From the NCBI RefSeq assembly GCF_964204645.1, contig NC_134030.1:16247110-16311109 (forward strand): a DNA stretch of 64,000 nt. Reading direction: 5' to 3'. Shown here piece by piece: positions 49,427 through 62,050 of this stretch. Numbering within the stretch: the first letter of the stretch is position 1; the number at the start of each line of letters is the position of its first letter. A model generated the notes under the pieces. That model was not told the DNA's origin and ran no database searches. It saw nothing but the letters and a program-made list of their open reading frames with translations. A program made the translations under genes and the position numbers. Origin of the DNA: Tubulanus polymorphus. Taxonomy: Eukaryota > Nemertea > Palaeonemertea > Tubulaniformes > Tubulanidae.

Positions 49427-52400
49427 ATGGAAGCAAATAAGTACTACTGTTTAACATGTAAAATTGATATGGATAAATCTCAAAAAGCAAGACACAATAA
49501 AACTAAATCACACTTAGAGAATAAATTGAAATTAGAATATAAAGATGATATATTAGAAACTAAATTAGATGAAGTAAAGAATGAAAAAGAAATATATAAA
49601 TGTGACGCGTGTAATCAATCATTCAGTGATAAAAGATATTCTAAAGAACATTTTAAATCTAAAAGTCATATTAGAAATATCAATAATGATATTTTAGGTG
49701 AAGAATATTTTGATAATGATAATGATAAGAAACAGAAGACGATTAAAAGAATTTAAAAAGAAATAAAATAAACAATAAAAGGCCATACATGGAAGATGTT
49801 AGAAATTATATTAATTCACTGGATAATAAAAAAGAAATAGAGATAAATGAAGCAATTAAAAGTGATATTGGGCCAGCTGCTATAGAGTTTAAATTTCATA
49901 AAGGTAAAAAATTAGAAGAAATTAAAAAAACATTTAGAAAATATGAAAAATATTATAAGAATGATTACTGATGTTGAATACCCTAAAATTAGTATATCTT
50001 CTAAAGTTAAATTTATAAAATCTGAAGATAAACCAATATATAATATAAATTCCCACTCACAACATATTATTTCAAAACAACATATAGATGATAAATCAGA
50101 TAAATGTTATAATGTAATAAAAAGTAAAATAGAAGAGAAATATTTTGAACGGTCTGGTTTAATTGTTGATGAAATAATATTTATGACTTTACATGTTTAT
50201 AACACAAAATATAATAAGTTTACTAAATCAAAACCAATTGATGAAAATAATTTATCATATCATTATAAAGATGATAATATTAATGGATCAAGTTATATCA
50301 AATTACCATTTAAAACTAATGCTGTTATAAATGTACAAAATTCTGATGATAAATGCTTTCTATGGTCAATAATTAGTTGCTTACATCCTGCAACTGGTAA
50401 TATTTGTAGAGTATCAAATTATAAACCATTTGAAAATAATTATAAGATAGACAATTATCCTGTTAGAATTAAAAATATCCCAAAAATAGAAAGAGATAAT
50501 AATATAAAGATAAATGTGTTTGATTTAGTCAAATTGCCAAAAACAAAAGGTAATAATATCAAACATTATACAATCGAACCTCTAAACTTATCAAAAGATT
50601 ATGATTCAAATGATGTTATAGATATATTATATTATGAAAATCATTATATGTGGATAAAACGTATTGATTTATTTTTCAAATCAGAAAATGATTTTAATAA
50701 TAAAATATATCTATGTAGAAAATGTATAACTAAATTCAGAACCGAAAGTGCATTATTAAATCATAAACAATTATGTGAAAATCATGATTATTGTAAAATA
50801 GTTTTACCAAATGAAAGGGATAAAGTATTGGAATTCAAAAAATATGATTACAAGAATAAAGTACCATTTGTTATATATGGAGATTTTGAATCATTAAACA
50901 AAGAATTAACTGATCAAGATAGAAAAGGAATATATCATAAAAGAAAGGAATTAAATTCTAATGAAAATGATATAATTGATTATTCAGATCCTCTAATAAA
51001 AAATACTATTAAAAAGATTCATCAATCAGCTGCAGCTTTCGGGTTATGTATAAAATCTGATTATCCAGAACTAATTAAAAGTGAATATTATAATTATTGA
51101 AATGAAAATGTTATCAATCATTTTTGTGTCCTATTAATTGAGTATGAAATCAAATTTAGTAAACTATTAGATACAAATATAGAAATAATTATGACAGAAG
51201 ATAAAGAAGAATTTGAGTTTGCAGATAAATGTTATTATTGTGAAAAGATATTTAATTATAAAGATAAAAAAGTAAGAGACCATGATCATTTGAATGGAAA
51301 GTTTAGAGGCGCGGCGCATGAGAATTGTAACTTACAAGCTGAGAAAATCAATTTTGTTCCAGTAATATTTCATAATTTATCAGGATATGATGCTCATTTA
51401 TTCATCAAACAGCTATGTCATGAAATAGAAGAAATCAATAATGAAATAGAAAGATTAAATTCAAATAAATCAAAAGATAAAATACCAACTTATAAATTTA
51501 AAATGTTAGCTAAAACATCTGAGAATTATATATCATTCCAATTTGGGTGTCTAAGATTTATAGATTCATATAGATTTTTAAGCAGTTCATTAGATAATTT
51601 ATCAAAATCATTAGTTGATGATGAATTAAAGACATTAAAACAACACTACCCAAATAATGATGATTTTCAATTAATGAGATATAAAGGCGCAATACCATAT
51701 TCATTTTATAAATCGCATAATGATTTCAATATAACTGAATTATTAAAAGAACAATTCTCTGATGAATTAAAAAATGAATATGTTAACGAATATACATGTG
51801 TATATGATAGTATATAATCGAACATTGAATATTTGGAATCATTTTAAAATAACAAATCATGGACAATTAGTAGATTTATATCTAAAATCAGATGTATTAT
51901 TATTAACTGATATATTTGAAAGGTTTAGAGATGTAAACCTAAAATATTTTAATATTGATCCTTGCCATTGTTATTCATCACCAGGATTAACTTGCGACTG
52001 TGGTTTAAAATTTACAGATATAAAAATGGATTTGTTAACAAATATAGATCAATTATTATTATTTGAAAAATCTATAAAAGGAGGAGTTTCAGGTGTATTA
52101 GGTGATAGATATTTCAATGTAAATGATAATCCTGGATATAAGTTATTATATATAGATGCAAATAATCTTTATGGATGGGCAATGATGGAACCACAACCTT
52201 ATGGAGTATTTGAAATAAGTGAAGTTCTACAACATGAAAATTGATGGGAAGAAAATAATTCTAGATATTGCAGATGATTCAGAGACTGGTTACTTCTTTG
52301 TTGTAGACTTGGAATATCCTGAAGATAAAAAATTTAAATCTAGAAATCTAGCATACTGTCCAGAACATAAAACTGTAAAGCATGAAGAATTATCAAATTA

Positions 52401-53462
52401 TCCAGAAAGAATTAAACCCGAAAATCATATTCATAAAGAAAAGTTAATGGTAACTATAATGATAAATATAATTATGTAGTACATTATAGAATGTTGAAGT
52501 TTTATTTGAATCAAGGATGATTCTAAAAAAGTACATAGATATATTTCATTCAGTCAATCTAAATGGTTAGAAAAATATATAGATTTTAACACCAAACAGA
52601 GAACTAAAGCTAAAATTGATTTTGAGAAAGATTTCTTCAAACTAATGAATAATGCATTCTATGGTAAGACTTGTGAAAATATTAGAAATAGAAATGATAT
52701 TGAGTTAGTTAGTAATGGTAAAAGAATTATACATTTACATACATATCCTAAGTTCATAGGTAACAGAATATTTGATGAAAATTTAGCTGCAGTTAAAATG
52801 AGGAGAACATCTATGAAATTTAATAAACCAATTTATGTTGGAGCTACAGTTTTAGAAATATCAAAGTTATTAATGTATGAATTCTATTATAACGTATTAC
52901 AACCTCATTTTTGGAGAAAAGCATATTTTGATACTGACAGTTACATATTAAAGATAAAAACTAATAACATAACTGATGATTTAAAAACATTAAAGCATCA
53001 TTTCGATTTTAGTAATTATCCTAAAGATCATGAATTGTTTAACGATGATAATAAAAAGGTGCCTGGTTAATTCAAAGATGAATTTGTGGTGAAGAAATGA
53101 TTGAATTCATTGGTATTAGATCTAAAATGTATAGTTATAAAACTAAAACTCATGAATCAAAGAAATTGAAAGGAATTACTAAAAGTGTAGTAGAAAAAAA
53201 TATTCATTTCAAAGATTACATCAATTGTATATTCAATGAAGAAGTTAGAAAACATAAGATGAGATGTTTAAGATCTGAGTACCACGAGATGTTTATTGAA
53301 GAGATAGAAAAGGTTAGTTTGAACCCATTTGATGATAAAAGATATATTTTAGATGACGGAATTCATACAGTCGCGTATGGTTGCAATTTAGATGAATACT
53401 TAAAATTCAAAAGAGAAGAAACAAAAGAGAATGACATTTTAAAAAGGATTCTAGCGTGTTAA
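49427..53462 (+). pseudogene. polB: Zinc-finger type B DNA polymerase, Polinton C (broken)
   Basis: About 1,340 codons. Two C2H2-like fingers stand first (YYCLTCKIDMDKSQKARH and YKCDACNQSFSDKRYSKEH). They are followed by the N-terminal Maverick domain with DDKCFLWSIISCLHP and a CxxC...HxxxC finger near 50,710-50,790; exonuclease motif I YGDFESLN (about 50,880); an HNH-like insert with CYYCEKIFNYKDKKVRDHDH; exonuclease II HNLSGYDAHLF; YLKSDVLLLTDIFE; motif A DANNLYGWAM (about 52,155); motif B NNAFYGKT (about 52,645); and motif C YFDTDSYI (about 52,925). Breaks: stop at 49,754, frame change near 49,965, TGA at 51,098, insertion near 51,785, frame changes near 52,240, 52,460 and 52,515, TAA at 53,068. 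Catalytic motifs survive, but no complete protein is possible. Confidence 0.92.
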
Positions 53463-53463
53463 T

Positions 53464-53515
53464 CAAATTTTAGTAAAAATATGAGTATATAATTTAGTAA
53501 AAATATGTATAATAA
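53464..53515 (+). promoter_or_regulatory. Doubled upstream motif before HNH gene
   Basis: Two near-identical motifs, AATTTTAGTAAAAATATG and AATTTAGTAAAAATATG, stand in tandem before TATAATAAATGG. The second is spaced from the ATG exactly as in the A-copy OB-fold gene. Confidence 0.5.
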
Positions 53516-53985
53516 ATGGAGCCCGAACAATCACAAACTATCAATATTACAAATAACACTGGTGTTATAAATATTATACTACAAGAAATGTTCTAAATGT
53601 GAATTAGATAAATTAGCTATAACAGAATTTAGTAAGCGTAAGATTAGCAAAGATGGTTTTCAATATTGCTGCAAAACTTGTATTAAACTATATACTAAGC
53701 AATATCGAGCAGATAATAGAGAACATTATAATGATTATATGACAGAATATATGAGAGGAAGATATAAAACAGATCTTAATTTTAAAATGAAACAATGTTA
53801 AAGGTCTAGATTAACACAATTATTCAAAAAAGAAACGCATTCAGAAACACTATCTAATTTGTTGGGTTGTACAGAGGAATTTCTCAAATCATGGATAATA
53901 TATCAATTCGACGATAAAATGAATATAGATAATTATGGTGAATACTTTCATATTGATCATGTGTTGCCGATTTCTAAATTCAAAA
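53516..53985 (+). pseudogene. HNH endonuclease, Polinton C, cut by LINE
   Basis: The ATG at 53,516 starts MEPEQSQTINITNNT. After a frame change near 53,590 the text has two CxxC pairs (CSKCELDKL and CCKTC), a basic helical part (YMTEYMRGRYKTD), a TAA at 53,799, and the HNH core HIDHVLPISKF at about 53,950-53,985. The finger-plus-HNH layout is common in viruses and phages. The remainder of the HNH domain is missing: the LINE 3' end joins directly after KF, and I do not find the rest on the other side. A role in homing or genome processing is inference. Confidence 0.7.
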
Positions 53986-54217
53986 TTTTATTCATTCTTT
54001 ATTACATATATTAGCAGGGTGAACCTGTTAAAAGTTTTCACTTGTAGCAACAGGTACCCAAATACACACTTCACTCTCACCCACACATTCATACTTTCGC
54101 ATTCACACATGATTTTCTACAGCTACATGCATACAAAAATAGGTATATAATAGTAAGATGATATAGGTACAGTTACATTGTTTGATTAATTCATTGGGGT
54201 TTTTTTCTTAATAATGA

Positions 54218-56226
54218 TTAATAATTACTAATTATGAATTTCTTATAAGCTGACTTAAAGATCTCTAGGGAAGGTGATGATTTGAAAATATTACTCATTT
54301 CATTCCAAAGTTTTGGGCCATTGTAACTAAGGAAATTTCGGCTAAAGTTATTTCGGCATAAGGGTAGTACAAAATAGTTTGTGTGGCGGGTTCTGCGATT
54401 TCTGTTTAACTCGAAGAAGCCATTGAATACATCTGGTAAAAGGTTTGATGCATACATGTACATAAATTGGGCAACTTGTAATTTGTTAACGTCATCTGCT
54501 TTTAGAATATTTGAATCTTTAAATAATGGGCTAGTATATGCTAAGTAGTGGGTTTTAATTATAGTTCTGATTACCTTTTGTTGAAGAAGAACAATCCTAT
54601 TTAAGTTAGTGTGGTGGTTTCCCCACACAATATTACAATAGTATATATGTGGATAAATCATAGTATAGTATAGTTCAATAAGAATCTTCGTGGGCAAGTA
54701 TGTTGCCAGTCTGCGGATGATACCAACATGTTTCGAGATTTTTTGAGAAGTTTGCTGGATATGTGGTTTCCAATTGAGATCCTCGTCAATATATACACCT
54801 TGAAATTTGGAGTAAGGCAGTTTTTTTAAGATGTTACCATTTAAAGAAACATGTAAGTCAGGTTTTTTTTCTAGCTCTGCTGAATATAAGATAATGTGTT
54901 TTTACTAGATTAAGTGATAATTTGTTTGCACAGAACCAGATGAATAGCTTTCCTAATTCTTGATTCACAATATTTTCAAGGATATCAGGGTTTCTACGAC
55001 TAGCAAAAATGTTGGTATCATTCGCAAACATGATAAATCTAAAAATTTCTGAAGCATTTGTACAATCATTTATATAAAGAATGAATAATAAGGGTCCTAG
55101 TATAGAGCCCTGTGGTATTCCACAGCTTATAGTTCTTGGGGTAGAAATACAATCTTTATATTTTACAGACTGCTGCCTATTAGTTAAGTAGTTTTGAAAC
55201 CATAATAGAGCACTTCCTCTAATGCCATAATGTTCTTGTTTGGATAACATAATTTTGTGGTCAATCGTATCAAACGCTTTAGATAAATCTAGAAATAACC
55301 AACTGTTGTTTCTCCTCTAACTAGCGTTTCGATAATCTTATTAGTTATAAAAGTTAATGCCATTGCCGTTGAATGGTTTCGGCGAAATCCAAATTGAGAA
55401 TCACTTAACACTTTGTGTCGATGTAGAAAACGATTGATACGGTTGTACATTATTTTTTCCAGGATTTTTGAAATACAGGGTAGTATAGATATGGGCCTAT
55501 AATTGTTGAATAGTTCTTTATCATCTTTTTTATGTATAGGGATGATAACAGACATTTTCATACTCTCCGGTATTTTTCCGGAGTTTAAGCTACAGTTAAA
55601 AATATGCATTAGAGGAGTTGATATAAGATCAATTACGTTTTTAACGATTTTCTGACTAATATCATCAATTCCGCAGCTATGTTTGGATTTGAAGTTCTTC
55701 ACAATCATTTCGATTTCTTTCGTAGTTACTGGAACTAAAAATGCACTCTCGAAAATTCTGTTGGTTAAAAAAGAATCAAATTTTGTTTCCGTGAAAGGTA
55801 TTTCATTGGCCAAGCATGGACCAACATTTATAAAAAAATTATTAAATCGTTCAGCGATTTCTTGATTATTTGTTAAGAACCCGTCTACATCTTTGAATTT
55901 CTCAGGATATTCATTTTTGGTATTTTGTTTATTCACACAAGAGTTAAAAGTTTTCCAAGTTTGCTTATGATCATTTGCCGATTCCTCGAACTTTCGAATA
56001 TAGTATATTTTTTTTGCTTCTTTCAGACAATTATTGAATTTATTACGGTAATTTTTGTAAAGATAACTAGATGCAGGGGTCTTATTATGGATATATTTCC
56101 TGTACAAATAGTTTTTTTGTTTTAAAGATGCTAGGAGACCTTTAGTCATCCATGGATTTTTCCTGTCTTTATACATATTGAATTTTCTATGCTTAATATT
56201 AAAACAGTCATCATATAGCCGTTTTC
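54218..56226 (-). pseudogene. LINE ORF2: reverse transcriptase
   Basis: Frames 56,176-55,289, 55,250-54,858 and 54,697-54,218. In order: linker with NPWMTKGLLASLKQKNYLYR, fingers [53 protein letters not shown] (palm), and the catalytic box, which reads FANDT where the family has FADD. The C-terminal part has LYYTMIYPHIYYCNIVWGNH and KLWNEMSNIF. The changed aspartate removes a metal ligand, and there are frame changes near 55,270 and 54,780. The enzyme cannot be active. Confidence 0.88.
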
Positions 56227-56277
56227 AATAAAATTGGTATATGCTAGGTCAGTGTCATTTTGGAGTAATATCCCATG

Positions 56278-57098
56278 CTAATTTTCTGTCATAAGCCGCC
56301 TTCTAAATAAGTTTGTATTTCTGTCACAATAATTCCTATAGCTGATAAATTTGGGTTTCACATGGGTGATTTTCATATCAATAGTAGTGAATATTGGCAT
56401 GTGATCAGAAATGTCCGACATCAATATGCCTGATTTGCTAGTACAATTAAAGTTTATAAAAATATTATCTAACAGAGTGGAAGACGTACTCGTAATACGA
56501 GTTGGTTTATCTATAAGGGGACACAATTTTCACTGGAGAGACAAGAAGTAAAATTATTAGCCGGTATATACTTGTCGTTCAAAATGTTTATATTAAAGTC
56601 TCCCATGAGAATCACTCTATCAAAGTTAGATAATTTATCTAAAATGGTAGAAAATTCCTCTACGAACTTATTGATATTCAGATTTGGCGGTCTGTAGAAT
56701 AAACCAATTAGGAAATTTCCTTTTGATCCTGGGCTATATATTTCAATCACGTGAAACTCCATGGACCCAGACTCAATGACTAAATCAGATCTAATTTGAT
56801 AATTAAAGTTGTTCTTCATATAGAAAACTAATCCACCTCCTCTACTATTTTTTCTGCTTTTGAAAAGTGACTTATAACCCTCAAGATAAAACATGCTATC
56901 ATTATCTTATTCTCCACTGGTCCAAGTTTCTGTTAATCCGATTAGGTCGAAACTTGAGTCACAGGCTTTTAATAATAATTGTAATTGGTCAAAATTTTTG
57001 TTAATGCTACTAATATTTGCATGGAATAATTTTAGTCCCTTTCGGGGAACAGTTGAGAAATTAGTAATAGAATAGTAGTTACAGTCGGACTGATTCAT
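56278..57098 (-). pseudogene. LINE ORF2: endonuclease domain
   Basis: Three adjoining frames. LFHANISSINKNFDQLQLLL with LIGLTETW, then GGGLVFYMKNNFNY, FYRPPN and VILMGDFNINIL, and ISDHMPIFTTID: the conserved N, E, DFN and SDH residues of apurinic-type LINE endonucleases are all present. Breaks near 56,905 and 56,515. Confidence 0.88.
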
Positions 57099-57330
57099 GA
57101 AACCAGTTGAAATTTTCTATTTGTAAAGTAACCTCCAGATCATTGTAGCTGTATATACCATTCACATAGCTTATCGAACAAATACATGTATACAGTTGAA
57201 TTGAGATTAAATACAGGATCATAAGATCCTATAATTGTGTTGGTAGCTTAATCTATCTATGCAAGTTGCTAGCTACAAATAAATGCTATTTTGATTAATT
57301 ATATACAAGACTTACTACGTAAATTCGATT

Positions 57331-58292
57331 TTATAAAAGGACAATTTGAAACGGTATGCAGAGTTGAAGTTTCTCTTTCTTCTGATTTCCCGGCCTAACC
57401 GCATAAACATTACCATTTACAGTCCATACATTAGAAAAAAGTTTACTTTTCACGGCGCAATTTACTAACTGGGAGATTTCGGGGGCTAGGTCTTCTTTTA
57501 TCGTTATTCCTGTGTCTTTGAAAAGTTTTTTGTTGAAGTAGACGTTGTTTCGGATTTCACGGTTGGTGAATCTTATAACCATGCTATCAGCTGATGTTGA
57601 TTTTTGCCTGCTAGGCGCACGATGTGCTATATCGATATCTGCGCATTTGATTTGTACGTCTAAGTTTTTCTCTCTGAATTTATTGTTGATCGTTGACATG
57701 GAGGTTTCCTTACAATTTTCGTTTTCTTTCTGTTCTACTCCAAATAGTCTCAAGTTGTTTCTTCTCGAGTATTGCTAGTTTTACGTTTAATATCCAAGAT
57801 TTCGCGTCTTATTTGTTTTTCGAATTCATCACTTTAGGTTTTCGCGTTTCTAAACGATTCAATTTCCTTCTTTAATATCTTGTTTTCATGTTCGAGATCG
57901 TATAGTCTGGTTTCAGTTTGATGAATCATATTTTCGATTTTTCGATCATGTGCTGCGATTTTCTTATCTATTTTGTCAATCATCTCGTTTTTAAATTCCT
58001 CCAAAGACTTAGTTGTAACCATTTCAGACTTAATGTTAGAGACGACTTGCAAAATCTTTTGTAGGCTTGCTTCATCGGAGATTTCCTCTTCGTCGTCGGT
58101 AGCTGTTGATGTTCGTGGTCGGAATTTTTTAACTCTCGGCTGTGTAGTTTTATTTTTTTCAATCAGTTGCGCAGTTTTTCTACTGTTATCGCTTTCGTTT
58201 CCGTCCATTTGGTTACCGGTAGTTCCATTTTCAGAGATAGTTTGTAAATCCGGTGATTTTTCAGCAAACTGTTTAATCGTAGTTTGGCTCAT
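57331..58292 (-). pseudogene. LINE ORF1, coiled coil plus RNA-binding part
   Basis: The first frame (58,292-57,834) has an acidic, Ser/Thr-rich start and a coiled coil (EFKNEMIDKIDKKIAAHDRK to NKILKKEIESF). After a frame change, 57,753-57,331 gives CADIDIAHRAPSRQKS, then VIRFTNREIRNNVYFNKKLF, the pattern of L1-like ORF1 RNA-binding domains found in several LINE clades. One break near 57,800. Confidence 0.75.
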
Positions 58293-58310
58293 ATTTACTG
58301 ATTAAAAACG

Positions 58311-60022
58311 GAAATTTGAATCGTTGTAAACCAATATATAATACCGAACATTGAACACAAACCAGTGAGTGGCTGACTTTAGATCATAGCTTATTTCAGT
58401 TGAATTTCAGTTGAATTCAAGATTTGTGATTAGTCTATTCATACACACGGTTCACTTCACAGAAACTGATGGCAGTTTTCTATTCATATTAAAATATCCA
58501 CACAAGTCATGAAGTACACCAAGCCTTGAAGCTATGACTATATATATGAGTATATATATGAGTTTATAACTCTATCATCGAATTTCATACATCTATATCC
58601 AGAACAATCTGACCAACAGTTAGCCAAAAATCACTCGGAAACATTAATCTCGCGACTGGTACAGAAATTAGTTAGGCACAAATTTAGTTGACAGCAAATT
58701 TTGCAGCTTTTGCAGAGATCTATGTAAGGCAACTTGCACCGTCGGCCATGTTAGTTCATGAACATGAATGATGAACACAATCAGAAATTAATCTGGAATT
58801 GGAGAAACTTAAGACCTCTTGAAAAGAAGGAAAATATAAGGAAAGGGGACAAACTTGATACGCAGTTATATTTAGATCAACTGGTTAAAGCAAAGACATT
58901 TGTTGAATTATGAAATTCAACACAGAATGAAAAATACGTTGAATCTTAAGCGTTTATAATAAGAACTCTACTCGAGTCGCTCGTGTATGTGTGTATATAG
59001 CTCTCTATTATAACTGCCTATTGCAATTATACTAGTAGCATCTGTGCCACATTTTATATTCAGTTGAATGAGGAGTACCTCATTTGAATATTGATCGAAC
59101 GTGCTCTTTCAGTTGAAAAGGATTGATCAATTTCATCACAAAAGAACATCTGTTGCAAAAGGTGGAATATAGACCGCATAGGACTTCTCACTAGAAACAC
59201 AATTAGGAGTTTATAGTTATAAATGTAAGTACTGTTTTTGTTGTTATTAAGACGCCGGGAAACGTTAAACATGTTTCAGTGTATTAATCTATATTTGAAA
59301 ACTACAACTTCAAGTTAGTTTTATTCTACGCTAGATATTTATCTTTTAGATAACAAAATGCTACGCGTAACAAGAAGACCATTGCTACTTGAACCAAGAA
59401 AGTGAAGATAGGAGGATGTGGAATCAGAAATTATGGATATTTCAACTCATGAGACTGTAGCAGTTTAGCCATACTGTATAGACTTTCAATGCATTACGTT
59501 TGCCGGAATTTCAATTGCGTCATTCAGCTGTTGTTAATGTTGCAGTGACAGATGTTGTATTATACTTTATTGATTTCTGCATTCCGCGCATACCTTACCG
59601 CTCGGCTCCCGAGCGGCTTGGAATGTGGAAATCGATACTGACTGTATAAAATATATGTGTTTATATAATAGTAATTCCATCAGTCGTTTGTTTGAATTGA
59701 TTTTCAGTATGAGGATTTATTATCGAGGATCCGAAATGACTTATCTGGACAATTAATTGCTCCTATAGATAGACTATAGTAGTGAGATAATCTAAAGCCT
59801 AATTTAAATGAAATATATTAGAAATCACATACCTTCAACTAGCCATTATTTCTATTTTAATATTTTTCAAAATCTAATATTTCTTTTCAAAAAGAGAATA
59901 CTTTATATTTTGATAAGATTCGAATAGAATTTCTTTAACTTAACTAAGCTAGTATTTAAAATTCATTAACTTAACTAGCTAGTATTAAAATATATTTTTC
60001 TTGCTTTTTCTCTCTATTATAA
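58311..60022. other. LINE 5' side and AT-rich Polinton leader
   Basis: No coding text. The first kilobase may be LINE 5' UTR. From about 59,830 the sequence is AT-rich like Polinton spacers and leads into the next Polinton gene, with CTAGCTAGTATT repeats at 59,950-59,990. Confidence 0.5.
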
Positions 60023-60619
60023 ATGTCAAAGAAATCTAATAAGAATAGTATTGATATTGAAAAAACCTTAGATGATTTTGGCATTAGTGATAATAAAGAT
60101 ACAGTTGTTTCTAATTGTATTCAAAATGATAATATTGATTATGAATACTATTTGATGTGTAAGCATCATCTTGAATTACTAATTGCTGGCGGGAAATCTA
60201 AAGAATTCTTGGGAAAAATTGTAACTTATCAAGAACTAGATGCTATGAAGCCAGATAAAGTAATAAAACATTTCAAAATATATGAAGAAGCTAGATTGGC
60301 CCGAATAAATGATTCTATTTCTGATGGTATTATAAAATGTTATTCTAAATTATGTAACCGGATAATACCAATTGAAGATGAAAATAAATTATATAGTGAT
60401 TTGAAAAATGACTATTTAGTTATGACAGAATTACAGAAATGGGTTGGATACGCTTCATTTCAATTAGGTGGAATAATGACATTAATTTCTGCTGGAGCTA
60501 TAACATTTTCTAACATTAAACCTTTAGTATGTAAAGATAATAAATCAGAAGATGGTGCCGTATGGCACCCACACTGTGATATTGAATCAGAACAAAAATT
60601 AACTAAAATAAATGAGTGA
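60023..60619 (+). CDS. Polinton C 198-residue protein with C-terminal membrane segment
   Basis: An intact frame. N-terminal acidic part with IEKTLDDFGISDNKDTVV, then YYLMCKHHLELLIAGGKSKE, a central helical region DAMKPDKVIKHFKIYEEARL, SKLCNRIIPIEDEN, and near the end a hydrophobic stretch WVGYASFQLGGIMTLISAGA, probably membrane-inserting. The stop overlaps the start of the next gene (ATGAGTGA). The homologue in E is decayed. I do not recognise a named family; position before the integrase and the membrane segment suggest a virion or membrane-associated role, which is inference only. Confidence 0.65.
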   Translation: MSKKSNKNSIDIEKTLDDFGISDNKDTVVSNCIQNDNIDYEYYLMCKHHLELLIAGGKSKEFLGKIVTYQELDAMKPDKVIKHFKIYEEARLARINDSISDGIIKCYSKLCNRIIPIEDENKLYSDLKNDYLVMTELQKWVGYASFQLGGIMTLISAGAITFSNIKPLVCKDNKSEDGAVWHPHCDIESEQKLTKINE

Positions 60620-60962
60620 TGATATTAAGAAAAAGGCTAGATCTGAGAAACAAATTAAATGGGCTAGGGAATTAGGTAAAAGATCTGCAGAATTAAAAAA
60701 AGCTAAGAAAAAGTAATTAACTGATATAAATGAATCACCTGATATTAATTCAAATAACAATCCATCTGATTCTTCTAATAGTGGAAGAAATAATTACTTA
60801 TATATTACAATTGGGTTAATCGCAGTTATTGTATACTCCGGTGTAATATATAAATCAAAATTTAATAACAATAATGATTCCGATGATAAACCTATTATAC
60901 CAGAAAATAAGTCAAATGATAAAATCATTGAAACTAAATCTGAATTATTATTAATGAATTAA
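60612..60962 (+). pseudogene. Basic/membrane protein, Polinton C, internal TAA
   Basis: The frame starts at ATG 60,612, overlapping the previous stop. The first 34 codons are strongly basic (KKKARSEKQIKWARELGKRS, AELKKAKKK). A TAA follows (60,714-60,716), then a Ser/Asn-rich linker, one membrane helix (YLYITIGLIAVIVYSGVIY) and an acidic tail ending at TAA 60,960-60,962. The basic part is kept in element E. Possibly two small proteins rather than one broken gene; the spacing and the lack of an ATG after the stop favour one gene. A DNA-condensing or membrane role is inferred. Confidence 0.5.
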
Positions 60963-60973
60963 AATAAAATTAA

Positions 60974-62050
60974 ATGAAAAAAAGAACAATATTTAAGAGA
61001 TTTATATTATAACCCAGAGAGTGAAGTATCATATTCTAGTGTTACAGAATTATGGGATAAAATTAAATCTGATAAAGAAAATGTAAAATATAGTTAGTTA
61101 AAATTATGGTTACAAAATCAACCAACATATCAAATCCATAAGAAAATGGATAAAAATTATTTAACAAGAAAAGTTATGGTTTCACATATCGATCAACAAT
61201 GGCAAGCTGATTTAATTGACATGAAGAACTTAGAAGAATACAACAAAGGATATTTCTGGATATTAAATGTTATAGACATATTCAGTAGATACGCATGGTC
61301 AATTCCAATCAAAAATACAACTGGAATAGAAGTAACAAATGCTTTTAAGACTATATTTAAAGAAGCTATTCCAGGTAAGATACAATTCGATGAAGGTTAG
61401 GAATTCTATAACAAACATTTAAAAAAACTATTATCTGATAACGATGTAGAACATTTTTCAACACACTCAGATAAAAAAGCATCTATTATAGAAAGATTTA
61501 ATAAAACATTGAAAACTAGAATGTGGAAATATTTTACTGCAAATGAAACATATAAATATATCGATGTGTTAGATGATTTGGTGAAAGGTTATAATAATTC
61601 TAAACATAGTTCTATAAGTATGAAACCTATACAAGCTAGTAAAGAAGATAATTCAGAAATAGTTTGGAATAATTTATATGAAGCATTTGTTACACATGAT
61701 TTTGGAGAACCAAAATTTAAATAGGGCAACAAGTTAGAATATCTAAATATAGAAAAACCTTTTATAAAGGTTATACCCCTAATTTTACTGAAGAAATATT
61801 CAAGATTAAAAAGATAATATTAACTAAACCTTTTGTTTATAAATTAGAAGATTTAAAAGATGAAGAAATATTAGGTTATTTCTATGAACAAGAATTATCA
61901 CTTGTACCAAATCCAGATGAAATAGAATACAAAATAGAAAAAGTATTGAAAACAAAAACTCTTAAAGGAAAAAAGTATTCTTTGCTGAAATATAAAGGGT
62001 ATGATGATAAATTTAATGAATGGATTTTATCTAGTAAAAAGAATAAATGA
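60974..62050 (+). pseudogene. int: Retroviral-type integrase with chromodomain, Polinton C
   Basis: DDE integrase of Polinton type. The core has QWQADLIDM (first D), VIDIFSRYAW, KIQFDEG (second D) and ASIIERFNKTLKTRMW (E). GYNNSKHSSISMKPI follows, then VRISKYRKTFYKGYTPNFTE of the SH3-like part, and a C-terminal chromodomain (KYKGYDDKFNEWI). TAG codons at 61,095 and 61,398 and frame changes just after the ATG (in a run of A) and near 61,722 inactivate it. All three acidic residues are present. The stop overlaps the ATPase start (ATGA). In the family it inserts the linear genome into host DNA. Confidence 0.9.

Larger units (their letters stand above)
53979..58310 (-). mobile_element. CR1/Jockey-type LINE, near full length, inactive
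   Basis: Minus strand. The 3' end at about 53,979 carries AATAAAGAATGAATAAAA just before the junction with the HNH gene. ORF1, apurinic-type endonuclease and reverse transcriptase are all recognisable in the usual order. The 5' boundary is not fixed; ORF1 starts at 58,292, and a 5' UTR may extend toward 59,300. No target duplication can be assigned. Confidence 0.85.

Noticed and set aside
61095-61400. Reassigned TAG codon in the integrase
   Set aside because: Other stops in the same elements are TAA and TGA, and true frame changes are present, so decay explains them better.
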